A stretch of DNA of 64,000 nt, from positions 2,046,001 through 2,110,000 of the forward strand of contig JADJRF010000005.1 of assembly GCA_016712355.1 (NCBI GenBank). Direction: 5' to 3'. Below, piece after piece: positions 7,809 to 15,397 of this stretch. How positions within the stretch are numbered: the first letter of the stretch is position 1; each line of letters begins with the position of its first letter. The notes beneath the pieces are model-generated. The model was given only the letters and a program-made list of their open reading frames with translations, was not told the origin of the DNA and did no database searches. Origin of the DNA: Vampirovibrionales bacterium. Its GTDB lineage: Bacteria; Cyanobacteriota; Vampirovibrionia; Vampirovibrionales; Vampirovibrionaceae. The position numbers were made by a program, and so were the translations under genes.

Positions 7809-8936
7809 ATGACCTCCCTCCATTTTGACGCCCTGTCGCTGACCCCCGAAACGCGAAAGGCCATCGACGAGATGGGCTACCGCCAAGCGTCTGCGATTCA
7901 GGCGCAAACGATTCCCCTGATGCGCCAAGGGCTGGACCTCATCGGCCAGGCGCAGACAGGAGGCGGCAAAACCGCCGCTTTTGCGATTCCGCTGATCGAG
8001 CGCACGGACCCGCAGGATATGTATGTTCAGGCGCTGACACTGTGCCCGACCCGCGAACTCGCGCTGCAGGTGTGCGGCGAGTTTCAGAAGCTGGGTAAAT
8101 ACCGCCGCTACTTCTTTACGGCGGCACTCTACGGCGGACAGCCCATTGAGCGCCAGTTGCGCCAACTTCGCCAGCGGCCGCCCATCGTGATCGGGACGCC
8201 GGGGCGCGTGCTGGACTTGATTCGGCGCGGGGCGCTGGATTTGTCCCGCGTCAAAACCGTGGTGCTGGATGAAGCCGATGAAATGCTGAACATGGGATTT
8301 CGTCCCGACATTGAGCGGATTCTGGCCTATACGCCCGAGACGCGGCAAACCGTGTTTTTCTCGGCCACGATGCCGCGCCCGATTCTGGAGATGAGCGCGC
8401 GGTATTTGAAGAATCCGCAGCATATCCAGGCGCAGCGGCACGATGAGCCGGTGGCGGAAATCGAGCAGTCGTATTTTGAAGTGCCGCGCGCGGGTAAAAT
8501 GGCGGTGCTGACCCATTTGATCGCCGAGCGACCGAGCGCGCGCGCGCTGATTTTCTGCAATACCAAGTGGGGCGTGGATTCGCTGGTCAAACGGCTGAAG
8601 AATCTGGGGATTGAGGCCGAAGGGCTCCATGGCGGCAAAACCCAACCGCAGCGCGACCGCATTATGAACAGCTTCCGTCAGGGGGCGACCCATTTGCTGG
8701 TGGCAACGGACGTGGCGGCGCGCGGCCTCCATGTGGATAACATCGAAGCCGTGATTAATTACGACCTGCCTAAAAATACCGAATTTTACGTCCACCGGAT
8801 CGGTCGCACCGGCCGGGCTGGGAAATCTGGGCGGGCGTTTACCTTTGTGGAGGCCAGCGAGTTTCAGCAATTGCGCCAGATTCGCCGCTACGCCAATGCG
8901 CGTCTGGTTCGTCAGGAGCTTCCGGCGCGGGCCTGA
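7809..8936 (+). CDS. DEAD-box ATP-dependent RNA helicase
   Basis: It unwinds RNA duplexes, probably in ribosome assembly or mRNA turnover. The 375-residue product has all helicase motifs: Q motif (ASAIQAQTIP), Walker A AQTGGGKT (48-55), PTREL, GG, TPGR, DEAD (154-157), SAT (185-187), ALIFCNTK, ATDVAARGLH and HRIGRTGRAG. Walker A has Gly where most members have Ser (AQTGSGKT), a tolerated variant. The C-terminus ends about 25 residues after motif VI, so there is no basic or RRM-like tail as in CsdA/DeaD or CshA. ATG 7809 follows AAAGGA. A terminator closes the unit. Confidence 0.93.
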   Translation: MTSLHFDALSLTPETRKAIDEMGYRQASAIQAQTIPLMRQGLDLIGQAQTGGGKTAAFAIPLIERTDPQDMYVQALTLCPTRELALQVCGEFQKLGKYRRYFFTAALYGGQPIERQLRQLRQRPPIVIGTPGRVLDLIRRGALDLSRVKTVVLDEADEMLNMGFRPDIERILAYTPETRQTVFFSATMPRPILEMSARYLKNPQHIQAQRHDEPVAEIEQSYFEVPRAGKMAVLTHLIAERPSARALIFCNTKWGVDSLVKRLKNLGIEAEGLHGGKTQPQRDRIMNSFRQGATHLLVATDVAARGLHVDNIEAVINYDLPKNTEFYVHRIGRTGRAGKSGRAFTFVEASEFQQLRQIRRYANARLVRQELPARA

Positions 8937-8969
8937 CGCCGCACGGCTTTCCATGTGATGTTGTAAAAG

Positions 8970-9015
8970 CGAACGCCCCCTTGCGCTGACAAGCGGGGCG
9001 TTTGCGGTAGTTTTC
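8970..9015 (+). terminator. Terminator after the helicase gene
   Basis: AACGCCCC (8972-8979) pairs with GGGGCGTT (8995-9002). The following sequence is T-rich (TAGTTTTCTGTTTTTT). Confidence 0.6.
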
Positions 9016-9084
9016 TGTTTTTTGCGCGCGGCAATAGGGACGCCCGGCGTCCCTTGCGCTTGCGATACTGCGATCGCAGGCGCG

Positions 9085-9879
9085 CTAAGGCGGATGACGG
9101 CTGTCATCGGCGTAGCGCTTGGGTTCTGGCTGTTCTTGCGCCAGTCGAAACGTCTCTATCACGCGGCGATCGCGCGCGCTGGGTCCCGTAACCGGCTGAA
9201 TAGGCGCGCGTTCTGGCCGTGGCAAGTCGCCTTCGCTTTGTGGCGGGACGATTCGCCAGCCCGGCGGCGGCTGTAAGGCGCGTGCCACATCGTCGAGGCG
9301 CTCGGGACTGATATCGGGATCGCGCCACCAGCCCTCATAGTTGACGCCGCCCCATTCCGGGTTGCTCAGCAGAATGCGCTGACGCCGAAGCAGGTCAATC
9401 CAGCGCAGGCGCGGAAAATTCGGCGTTCGCTCCCGCACCGCGCGCGGATTGGGCGCAGGCTCGCCCCATTGCGCGCACAGCAGCTCGCCATCGTCTTGCG
9501 CCGCGCGTGGGCGCGTGGGGCGGGCGGGGTCGTCGCTCTCCGTCATCGGCGCGTCCAGACTGCGCAGCGCCCAGTCGGAGGGCTTGGGCTGCGGTGGATG
9601 CTTTGGCTGGAGCATCGTCAGCAGGCGATCGATGAGATTAATGGCGCTTTCGGTCGGGGTTTGCGGCTCGACGCCCGAAAGGGTCCGGTTAACGTCGCGG
9701 CGCATGCGGCGCGCCATCAGCGCCGGAAACCAGTATTTATGAAAATAACTCGCCCACGCGCGGACCTTCTCCTGAGAATCTGCGTACAGGGCGTCCATCA
9801 GGGTGCTGAACAACCCGACATTGGTTAGCAGCGCCATAAAAAACGGCGCATACCGATAGGAGGACCTTCGCGCCCACAT
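9085..9879 (-). CDS. Uncharacterised protein
   Basis: Not recognised. About 264 residues. The N-terminus (MWARRSSYRYAPFFMALLTNVGLFSTLMDALY) holds one hydrophobic stretch that could be a membrane anchor or uncleaved signal. The middle is Pro/Arg-rich with many negative residues. A later Trp-rich patch (RWIDLLRRQRILL, WGGVNYEGWWRDPD) suggests a small folded domain. ATG 9879 is used; TTG 9891 four codons upstream has GAGGGG close by. A good promoter lies at 9943-9971. There are no operon partners. Confidence 0.6.
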   Translation of the reverse strand: MWARRSSYRYAPFFMALLTNVGLFSTLMDALYADSQEKVRAWASYFHKYWFPALMARRMRRDVNRTLSGVEPQTPTESAINLIDRLLTMLQPKHPPQPKPSDWALRSLDAPMTESDDPARPTRPRAAQDDGELLCAQWGEPAPNPRAVRERTPNFPRLRWIDLLRRQRILLSNPEWGGVNYEGWWRDPDISPERLDDVARALQPPPGWRIVPPQSEGDLPRPERAPIQPVTGPSARDRRVIETFRLAQEQPEPKRYADDSRHPP

Positions 9880-9942
9880 GGTCGTCGTCAAGACCCCTCA
9901 GAAAACGTGTAACACCTTGGAAAGCCGTATTCAGATATACGA

Positions 9943-9971
9943 AGTATAGCATTTTTGATTAGCGCTGTCTA
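9943..9971 (-). promoter_or_regulatory. Promoter for the uncharacterised 9085-9879 gene
   Basis: On the minus strand TAGACA (9971-9966), a 17-nt spacer and TATACT (9948-9943), about 64 nt before the start codon. Confidence 0.5.
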
Positions 9972-10161
9972 GTGTTTTTTTAAAATTTCGTGTGAATTTC
10001 AGGAGGGGGCATTCGTTTGTTCTGGAGGGCGGCGGGGTGAGGCGCGTTCGTCTTGCGACGAGTGGCTTTGAAACGGACAGGCAATTTCGCCCGCGTCCTG
10101 GTTTAATTTACAGGAGCCCCCATTGTTTACTTTTATCAACAAGCCTTCGGAGTCTTCCCCC

Positions 10162-10539
10162 ATGGTTTCCATCAACCGATTCTCACCGCCGCCGGCTGCC
10201 AGCCCCCGTTTTGGCATGGCCTTCACGCCGGAAGCACAGGTACACCACGAGGCTAATAAGAAAATAGGAAAGGTTGTAATCGCGCTTGACGCTTTAAAAG
10301 ACCCTAATTCCGAAATTTCTAATGCATTATTAGGACCCTTTAATGGCTGGAATGAAAGGGATCGCTCAACGCTTGATAAAGCTATTAACACTTGGGCAAA
10401 AAGTAAGGATATTGTGAGTTTAATAGGGGTAATCCAGAAATTGAATTCAGCAGAGGCTATCATCCCTGATGAAATCATCATGCCCTTAAATAAGATTCAT
10501 GCCAAAAAGCTCAAATCCAAAGAGCTTTATCAAATATAA
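10162..10539 (+). CDS. Small RFG-motif protein (MVSI-x2-FSP subtype)
   Basis: Unknown 125-residue protein. The start ATG 10162 is chosen because the N-terminus then reads MVSINRFSPP...SPRFGM, matching the paralogue at 11563 (MVSIRPFSP..PRFGM), and GGAG lies 9 nt upstream. A TTG at 10123 with its own AGGAG would add 13 residues. The C-terminal half is helical and parallels the paralogue (I-x2-PL-x-KIHAKKLKSKEL against ILKPILKVYRKKLESGE). Codon use is more AT-rich than in neighbouring housekeeping genes. The 3' end overlaps the convergent membrane-protein frame by 29 nt. Confidence 0.7.
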   Translation: MVSINRFSPPPAASPRFGMAFTPEAQVHHEANKKIGKVVIALDALKDPNSEISNALLGPFNGWNERDRSTLDKAINTWAKSKDIVSLIGVIQKLNSAEAIIPDEIIMPLNKIHAKKLKSKELYQI

Positions 10540-10939
10540 TATTTATATAAAAATCTCTTGGCTTTTCACAAAATCCTTCCCTCTGAGTCTCATCAGCGCG
10601 CGGGTTTCCCTTTTGGAGGGACACCCGCGCCGCCGGAGGGGGCGGATTTGCCATTCGGATTATATTATAGTGCTTAAATGAAAGAAGCGTTCGTACCAGC
10701 AAGAGATACGGCTCTAGCATCAAAAGCGCCATTTGGATAAGCGCGAATTTTTGACTCGCGCCGCGTGACTTCCAGGCGAAAAGCACACTGATAACCGGCG
10801 CAAGCAGAATACTGAAGCCGAATACCGCCAGATAAATTCCGTGCCATGGCGGATCCAAGGCGGACGAATCAAAATGAAACGGAATCAACACGAGCCGGAT
10901 CGCGATACAGATGGCGTTGAAAATCAGAAGTTTATGCAT
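10511..10939 (-). CDS. Small membrane protein, copy 1 (extended C-terminus)
   Basis: Unknown protein with three likely membrane helices in the first 90 residues (LLIFNAICIAIRLVLIPF, YLAVFGFSILLAPVISVLFAW, LIQMALLMLEPYLLLVRTLLSF). It is a tandem paralogue of 10983-11261 (MHKLLI..AICIAIRLVL against MQKLLI..AICIAIRLVL). The paralogue ends at LSFRLYD. This copy passes the matching point (LSFKHYN) and reads about 50 further residues into spacer DNA and over the 3' end of the opposite gene. That suggests loss of the ancestral stop codon. Confidence 0.6.
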   Translation of the reverse strand: MHKLLIFNAICIAIRLVLIPFHFDSSALDPPWHGIYLAVFGFSILLAPVISVLFAWKSRGASQKFALIQMALLMLEPYLLLVRTLLSFKHYNIIRMANPPPPAARVSLQKGNPRADETQREGFCEKPRDFYINIIFDKALWI

Positions 10940-10982
10940 CGGACGCTTACCGGGGCTTTGAGCGATTCATCGGTTACGCGAA

Positions 10983-11261
10983 TTAGTCGTAGAGCCTGAA
11001 TGAAAGAAAGGCGCGAAAAAACCAGAAATAAGGCTCGGCAATCAAGAACGCCATTTGGAGAATGGCTAATTTTTGATTCCTGCCGTCTGACTTCCAGGCA
11101 ACAATCAAACTGACCGCCGCGCTAAACAGAATACTGAAGCCGACTGCCAGCAGATAAAGCTGATGCCACGGCGGAGCAAAATCCGAACCATCGAATAAAA
11201 ACGCCCCCAACACAAGCCGGATCGCGATACAGATGGCGCTAGAAATCAGAAGTTTCTGCAT
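10983..11261 (-). CDS. Small membrane protein, copy 2
   Basis: A 92-residue protein with three hydrophobic helices and a cytoplasmic SDGRNQK-type loop; paralogue of the adjacent 10511-10939 gene. ATG 11261 follows GAGAG. A longer upstream reading frame exists, but its extra residues are basic and low-complexity and do not match copy 1. Function unknown. The two copies lie head to tail 43 nt apart, consistent with local duplication. Confidence 0.65.
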   Translation of the reverse strand: MQKLLISSAICIAIRLVLGAFLFDGSDFAPPWHQLYLLAVGFSILFSAAVSLIVAWKSDGRNQKLAILQMAFLIAEPYFWFFRAFLSFRLYD

Positions 11262-11354
11262 GAGACTCTCACAGAGGGTCAAACAGGCATTATACAACGC
11301 CTGTCTTCGACAATCCGTGCCGGATTGAGCCGCCTGCCTCACGCCCCACGGGGA

Positions 11355-11491
11355 GCCGCGCGCGCCGGAATGCGCCTTTACGGCGCGTGGGTCTCGGCGG
11401 TTTTTTGCAGGGCCGCCCACGCCAGAGGCGGCGGGCAGGTCGCGCCGGGCGCGGGTTTCAGGCGCAGCCAGAGGACGCGCGGCTTTACAAG
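11355..11491 (-). pseudogene. Decayed 3' end of a prepilin-like gene, copy A
   Basis: This 137-bp segment is nearly identical to 11957-12093. Its central about 85 bp match the 3' end of the prepilin-like gene at 13599. On the minus strand it still reads WLRLKPAPGATCPPPLAW then AALQKTAETHAP and a stop, against WLRLKPAPGATYPPRLAW then AALQKTAEAPPLE in the intact gene. No 5' part of such a gene is present. A further 26-bp match (CCGTGCCGGATTGAGCCGCC-type, about 11314-11339) recurs near 12580-12606. Confidence 0.65.
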
Positions 11492-11562
11492 GGGACGTAT
11501 TTTGATTACGATTGTCGTTTTCCTACACGTGTAACCGTTCTACTGTTCAGGAGGAATCTCTC

Positions 11563-11943
11563 ATGGTCTCCATCCGCCCATTCTCACCAGCCACGCCTCG
11601 TTTTGGGATGACCATGCCCGCCAAAGACGACAGAGAACGCTATGAGTTGGAAACAGTCCATGATCTCTTAGACGAGCTCAGAAATATCCAACAGGATTTA
11701 CCTCCGCAACCTGAGCACGAATCACCGTTAATAGATGCGGCTCAAATATTGCAGAAGTCTAAAAATAAGGGTTTTAAAAGAACCCTTAAGACTGCCCTAA
11801 CTGGATTTGCCCAGCCTTATCTACCCAATGAATTATTAAAATTATTATATAATTTGAAACAACTAGATTATTCAGTCCCCCATTCTATCCTCAAGCCGAT
11901 ACTTAAGGTGTATAGAAAGAAGCTTGAATCGGGGGAACATTAA
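11563..11943 (+). CDS. Small RFG-motif protein (MVSI-x2-FSP subtype), second copy
   Basis: Unknown 126-residue protein starting MVSIRPFSPATPRFGM at ATG 11563, with CAGGAGGAA upstream. It is a divergent paralogue of 10162-10539. The C-terminal part is helical and leucine/lysine-rich. It sits exactly between two 137-bp direct repeats (11355-11491 and 11957-12093), so the gene looks like a cassette that was duplicated or inserted together with its flanks. No signal peptide or membrane segment is seen. Confidence 0.7.
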   Translation: MVSIRPFSPATPRFGMTMPAKDDRERYELETVHDLLDELRNIQQDLPPQPEHESPLIDAAQILQKSKNKGFKRTLKTALTGFAQPYLPNELLKLLYNLKQLDYSVPHSILKPILKVYRKKLESGEH

Positions 11944-11956
11944 TAAAAGGAGTGTC

Positions 11957-12093
11957 GCCGCGCGCGCCGGAATACGATTCTACGGCGCGTGGGACTCGGC
12001 GGTTTTTTGCAGGGCCGCCCACGCCAGAGGCGGCGGGCAGGTCGAGCCGGGCGCGGGTTTCAGGCGCAGCCAGAGGACGCGCGGCTTTACAAG
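11957..12093 (-). pseudogene. Decayed 3' end of a prepilin-like gene, copy B
   Basis: Second 137-bp copy, differing from copy A at only a handful of positions. The minus strand reads WLRLKPAPGSTCPPPLAW then AALQKTAESHAP and a stop. Together with copy A it forms direct repeats around the gene at 11563-11943. Confidence 0.65.
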
Positions 12094-12195
12094 CGGGTGG
12101 GTTAAACGGCACTTGCATTTTGACTATAAGCGTAACAAACATCCCTGAAAACATACGATTGGGCGCCGGCGTCACACGAGTCGTATAATGGGAAG

Positions 12196-12546
12196 ATGCT
12201 GTATTACATTGCAAAATTAGGCCTCTCGGCCGCTCTGATTCTGGCCGTCAGTGAAATTGCCAAACGGTCGCCATTGCTTGGCGCCATAGTCGCCTCTCTC
12301 CCCCTGCTCTCTGTGCTGGCCATGATTTGGCTTTATCAGGAAACAAAAAATCCACAGGCGATTGCGACGCTTTCTTATTCAATTTTCTGGATGGTTATTC
12401 CTTCTCTGGTTCTCTTTATTTCACTTCCCGAATTCCTCAAGAAGGATGTTCCGTTTTATCCGGCCTTATTATTTTCCAGTATATTAACTGTTCTGGCTTA
12501 TTTCCTGATGATATTTCTTCTTTCCAAAATAGGGACGAGAATATAA
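12196..12546 (+). CDS. DUF3147-type integral membrane protein
   Basis: A 116-residue protein almost entirely made of four membrane helices. The sequence fits the DUF3147 pattern: LILAVSEIAKRSPLLGAIVASLPL, AMIWLYQETKN, IFWMVIPSLVLFISLPEFL and a last helix LTVLAYFLMIFLL. Function of the family is unknown. GGAAG lies just before ATG 12196. The gene stands alone between repeat-derived DNA (12093) and the convergent SPFH gene. Confidence 0.8.
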   Translation: MLYYIAKLGLSAALILAVSEIAKRSPLLGAIVASLPLLSVLAMIWLYQETKNPQAIATLSYSIFWMVIPSLVLFISLPEFLKKDVPFYPALLFSSILTVLAYFLMIFLLSKIGTRI

Positions 12547-12713
12547 AAGCGAATTTCTGATCCGGACAGACCGGGCAAAGCCGTGCCGGATTGATCCGCC
12601 TGCCTCCATGCGTCACGCCGCACAGGCAGTCATGCGGCGGCGGACGATCGCCTGTAGGGGGCGGGACTGGATTTGCGCCTCTCCAGAGGCGATTTCAGGG
12701 GCGGGGTCAGGCG

Positions 12714-13535
12714 TCAGCGTAAGGGGAGCATGATGTTTCCGCCTCCCTTGCCGACCACCACGGTCGTGGGCGAGACCCCGTTCCACTTTTTAACGATGTC
12801 TAACTCGATCACCTGCGGCGATGACTTCAGGGCCTGCCCCTTGATTTGGACGGCCTTGGCTTCCGCCTCGGCGTTGACCAACGTGATTTCCGCGTCTTTT
12901 TTGGCCTTATCCAATTCGTAGCGTTTGGCTAAAGCTTCTTGCTCCTTGATCTGCTTTTGTTCGATGGCATGCTCGAGATCATCGCTGAGATCGATATTGG
13001 CAATGGGAATATCCTGCACCACCAGCAGGCCATCTACTTTATGGCTGACCTTTTCCATGACGTTTCTTTTGACGGCCTCGCGATTCTTGACCAGATCTTC
13101 AGCGCGGTAATTAGCGCTTTCTTCTTTGAGGCTTTCCTGAATCCGGGGCTCTAATAAAGATTGGTAGGGATCGCCCTGATATTTCTGAAACAGTTCGACG
13201 ACTTTATTTTCCGGGATGCGGTAAAGCGCCTGGAAATCGACCTGCACGGTCTGCAAGTCGCTACTAAAGCAAGCTGCCTTTCCGCTAACCGTAATTTGCT
13301 TAATCGGGACCCGGACAATCTCTTCGATAAAGGGCATTTTAAGACTGAAGCCTTCGCGCCGAAAATGCCGGTCCACCGATCCCAGCGTCACGCTAATCCC
13401 GCGATATCCCGGCGGAATAATCGTAAAACACTGCTGAAACAGGAAAATCCCAACAAGGCTGAGCCCCAGAAGCGTCCAAACCTTGGCGGCAACCGGCATT
13501 TTTGACGAGAAAACGGGGAGGCGGGAGAACGTCAT
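12714..13535 (-). CDS. Prohibitin-like SPFH/Band 7 membrane protein
   Basis: SPFH proteins form large membrane-bound rings that organise membrane domains and control proteases such as FtsH. The 273 residues show an N-terminal anchor (VWTLLGLSLVGIFLFQQCF, about 19-37), the prohibitin start IIPPGYRGISVTLG, the Band 7 beta domain (VPIKQITVSGKA, LQTVQVDFQALYRI) and a long helical tail with ALAKRYELDKAKKDAE and NAEAEAKAVQIKGQAL. It ends in a Gly-rich peptide. It is closer to prohibitin than to HflK/HflC, and there is no adjacent protease gene. It appears to be a single-gene unit. Confidence 0.88.
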   Translation of the reverse strand: MTFSRLPVFSSKMPVAAKVWTLLGLSLVGIFLFQQCFTIIPPGYRGISVTLGSVDRHFRREGFSLKMPFIEEIVRVPIKQITVSGKAACFSSDLQTVQVDFQALYRIPENKVVELFQKYQGDPYQSLLEPRIQESLKEESANYRAEDLVKNREAVKRNVMEKVSHKVDGLLVVQDIPIANIDLSDDLEHAIEQKQIKEQEALAKRYELDKAKKDAEITLVNAEAEAKAVQIKGQALKSSPQVIELDIVKKWNGVSPTTVVVGKGGGNIMLPLR

Positions 13536-13598
13536 CTGGCGGGTTCCTTTCAGTGGGGGCGTCTGTCTTTATTTAGGCGTAACGCCCCGCCCACGGCA

Positions 13599-14546
13599 TC
13601 ATTCAAGTGGTGGGGCCTCGGCGGTTTTTTGCAGGGCCGCCCACGCCAGACGCGGCGGATAGGTCGCGCCGGGCGCGGGTTTCAGGCGCAGCCAGATGAC
13701 AGCGCCTGACGGGCTCGCCAGCGGCTGAACCTCGTAGGTCTGCGCCCAGGCGGCGTAAGGCTGCGCGCCCGGCGCGGCCATCGCGTCCAGAGCCCCGCGA
13801 TCGACGCCGTTGATGATCACCCGCATCGCGCGCATGCCGCGCCGGGCCAAGGGGTCGCCCTCGGCAACGCCCAGCGTTAAACGATAACGGGCCTGCGCCG
13901 AGGCGGGGAATCCGTAGGCCAGCTCCGGCGCTTCCTCGCCGTCTGCAAACAGAATGGGGTCGGGCGTCTGCGCGATGTCGCGGCGCAGGACGTAGCGCGC
14001 GGGCGTCAAGCCGGACAGCCATCCGCCGCGACGATCGCCGGGCTTCCACGTAAAAGGCTGGCGCGACGGGGACCACGTACGACCGGCCGCGTCGCGGTAA
14101 TAAGCGGCGGGCGCGCCGAGATTCCAGCCGCGAAAGTCGGGAGCGATGTCGCGGCTCATCTGCATCAGGGGGGCGCGGCCCTTGATGTCGCGATACAGCG
14201 TCAGACGCGCCACCCAGCGATCGGCGCGACGCGGATCGCTCCAGATCTCGCGGCGATAGAACAGAGGCGAACGGTCCGGCAAAAAGACGGCCTTGATCTG
14301 CGGCGAGCCGTAAGCGGCCTGCATCGCGGGATGGGCGGCGTTGGGCTCGTGAATCAGCGCGCTGGCGGCGGCGGCCTGGAACTGCTGGCGCGCGCTCTCG
14401 CGCAGACGGGCCTCTGAACGCTCCAGCATCAGAAACAGAATGGCCGTCGCGATGGCGAAAAACGTCAGCGCGGCCATCGTTTCAACCAGCGACCAGCCCC
14501 GCGACGCGGCGGATGTCGAGAAGAAAGGCGGACGCTTAGCGTTCAT
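13599..14546 (-). CDS. Prepilin-like protein, PilW/PilJ-like minor pseudopilin
   Basis: The N-terminus has a type III (prepilin) signal: a basic leader, the cleavage site G then WSLVETMAALTFFAIATAILFLML with Glu at +5 (about residues 17-41 of the 315-residue product). The rest is a large globular domain rich in Arg and Trp without a family motif I recognise. ATG 14546 overlaps the upstream prepilin gene by 11 nt, so the two are translated from one transcript. The 3' end of this gene is the source of the two pseudogene fragments at 11.4 and 12.0 kb. Likely role: minor pilin or pilus-tip component. Confidence 0.75.
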   Translation of the reverse strand: MNAKRPPFFSTSAASRGWSLVETMAALTFFAIATAILFLMLERSEARLRESARQQFQAAAASALIHEPNAAHPAMQAAYGSPQIKAVFLPDRSPLFYRREIWSDPRRADRWVARLTLYRDIKGRAPLMQMSRDIAPDFRGWNLGAPAAYYRDAAGRTWSPSRQPFTWKPGDRRGGWLSGLTPARYVLRRDIAQTPDPILFADGEEAPELAYGFPASAQARYRLTLGVAEGDPLARRGMRAMRVIINGVDRGALDAMAAPGAQPYAAWAQTYEVQPLASPSGAVIWLRLKPAPGATYPPRLAWAALQKTAEAPPLE

Positions 14547-15213
14547 CGCCTGCTTCAACGTCGTAGAAAGAGCGCAGCGCCGGGCGCGAGCAGGCGTCGG
14601 AGAGGGTGCGGCAGGTCTGATAGGCGGTTTCAACCCGGCCGGTTTGATTATCGACGCGCAGCAGCACGCGATCGCCTTCTTCGCCCAAGCCGTTAGGGGC
14701 TTCGGCGCCGTTGACGTCGAGGAGAATCCATTCGCGGTCGTGAGTCTGGGGCATCACGTTGCCGTCGGGCTGCGTCGCCTGGGGCAACTGGCGCTGCGGA
14801 TCCGGGATATCGCCGCGCTCGGGAAAAAGATAGGCCGTCATGCCGGACGGGTATTGTAATAAGGCAGGCGGACCTGGAATATAACGCGCGCGGGTTTCGT
14901 ACCGGGCCAAAACATCGGCCATGCCGTTTGGATACAGCAGTCGATCGCCGCAGGCGAGGCGGCCACAGGTTTCGACGGCATCCAGCGGGCCGCGCCCGTA
15001 AGCGTAATAGACAGATTCGTAAGCCGCGCTTAATTCCTGACGAAAATCGCGGACCAGGGCCGCCCAGGTCTGATGCGGCCGCCTGCCCAGCAACGCCAGC
15101 GAGAGGGCCGCCAATGCGACGCCAATGAGAAGGGCCACGCCGACTTCCACCCAGCCAACGCCGCGACGCGACGGGCGAACGACGCGTGACGAACGAAAAC
15201 GGGAGGAGAACAT
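14536..15213 (-). CDS. Prepilin-like protein
   Basis: A 225-residue protein with a basic leader (MFSSRFRSSRVVRPSRRG), then VGWVEVGVALLIGVALAALSLALL, which fits a type IV prepilin segment with Glu near +5 after Gly. The body contains two Cys pairs (ETCGRLACGD and TCRTLSDACSR) that may form disulfides. ATG 15213 is preferred over an upstream in-frame start at 15294 that would add a hydrophobic peptide before the leader. It is the first gene of a two-gene unit with 13599-14546. Confidence 0.75.
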   Translation of the reverse strand: MFSSRFRSSRVVRPSRRGVGWVEVGVALLIGVALAALSLALLGRRPHQTWAALVRDFRQELSAAYESVYYAYGRGPLDAVETCGRLACGDRLLYPNGMADVLARYETRARYIPGPPALLQYPSGMTAYLFPERGDIPDPQRQLPQATQPDGNVMPQTHDREWILLDVNGAEAPNGLGEEGDRVLLRVDNQTGRVETAYQTCRTLSDACSRPALRSFYDVEAGDER

Positions 15214-15397
15214 TTTCAGCGGGGCGGACTCCGACGCTATCCTTATATATAGAGAGAAAAAATAGAGCAGAAAAGGAGAAGACAGAGAAAGCAATCAGGG
15301 GCTCTCTCTTCGATTATAGCGGGTTCGCGGCGGAAATGGAGCGGATGCGCGCGCGAGGCGGACCCTCGGGCTGGACCGGCGCGGCGATTGGGCTAGA

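Noticed and set aside
7776..9107. 443-codon minus frame opposite the DEAD-box helicase
   Set aside because: Shadow of a gene with all helicase motifs intact; no ribosome site.
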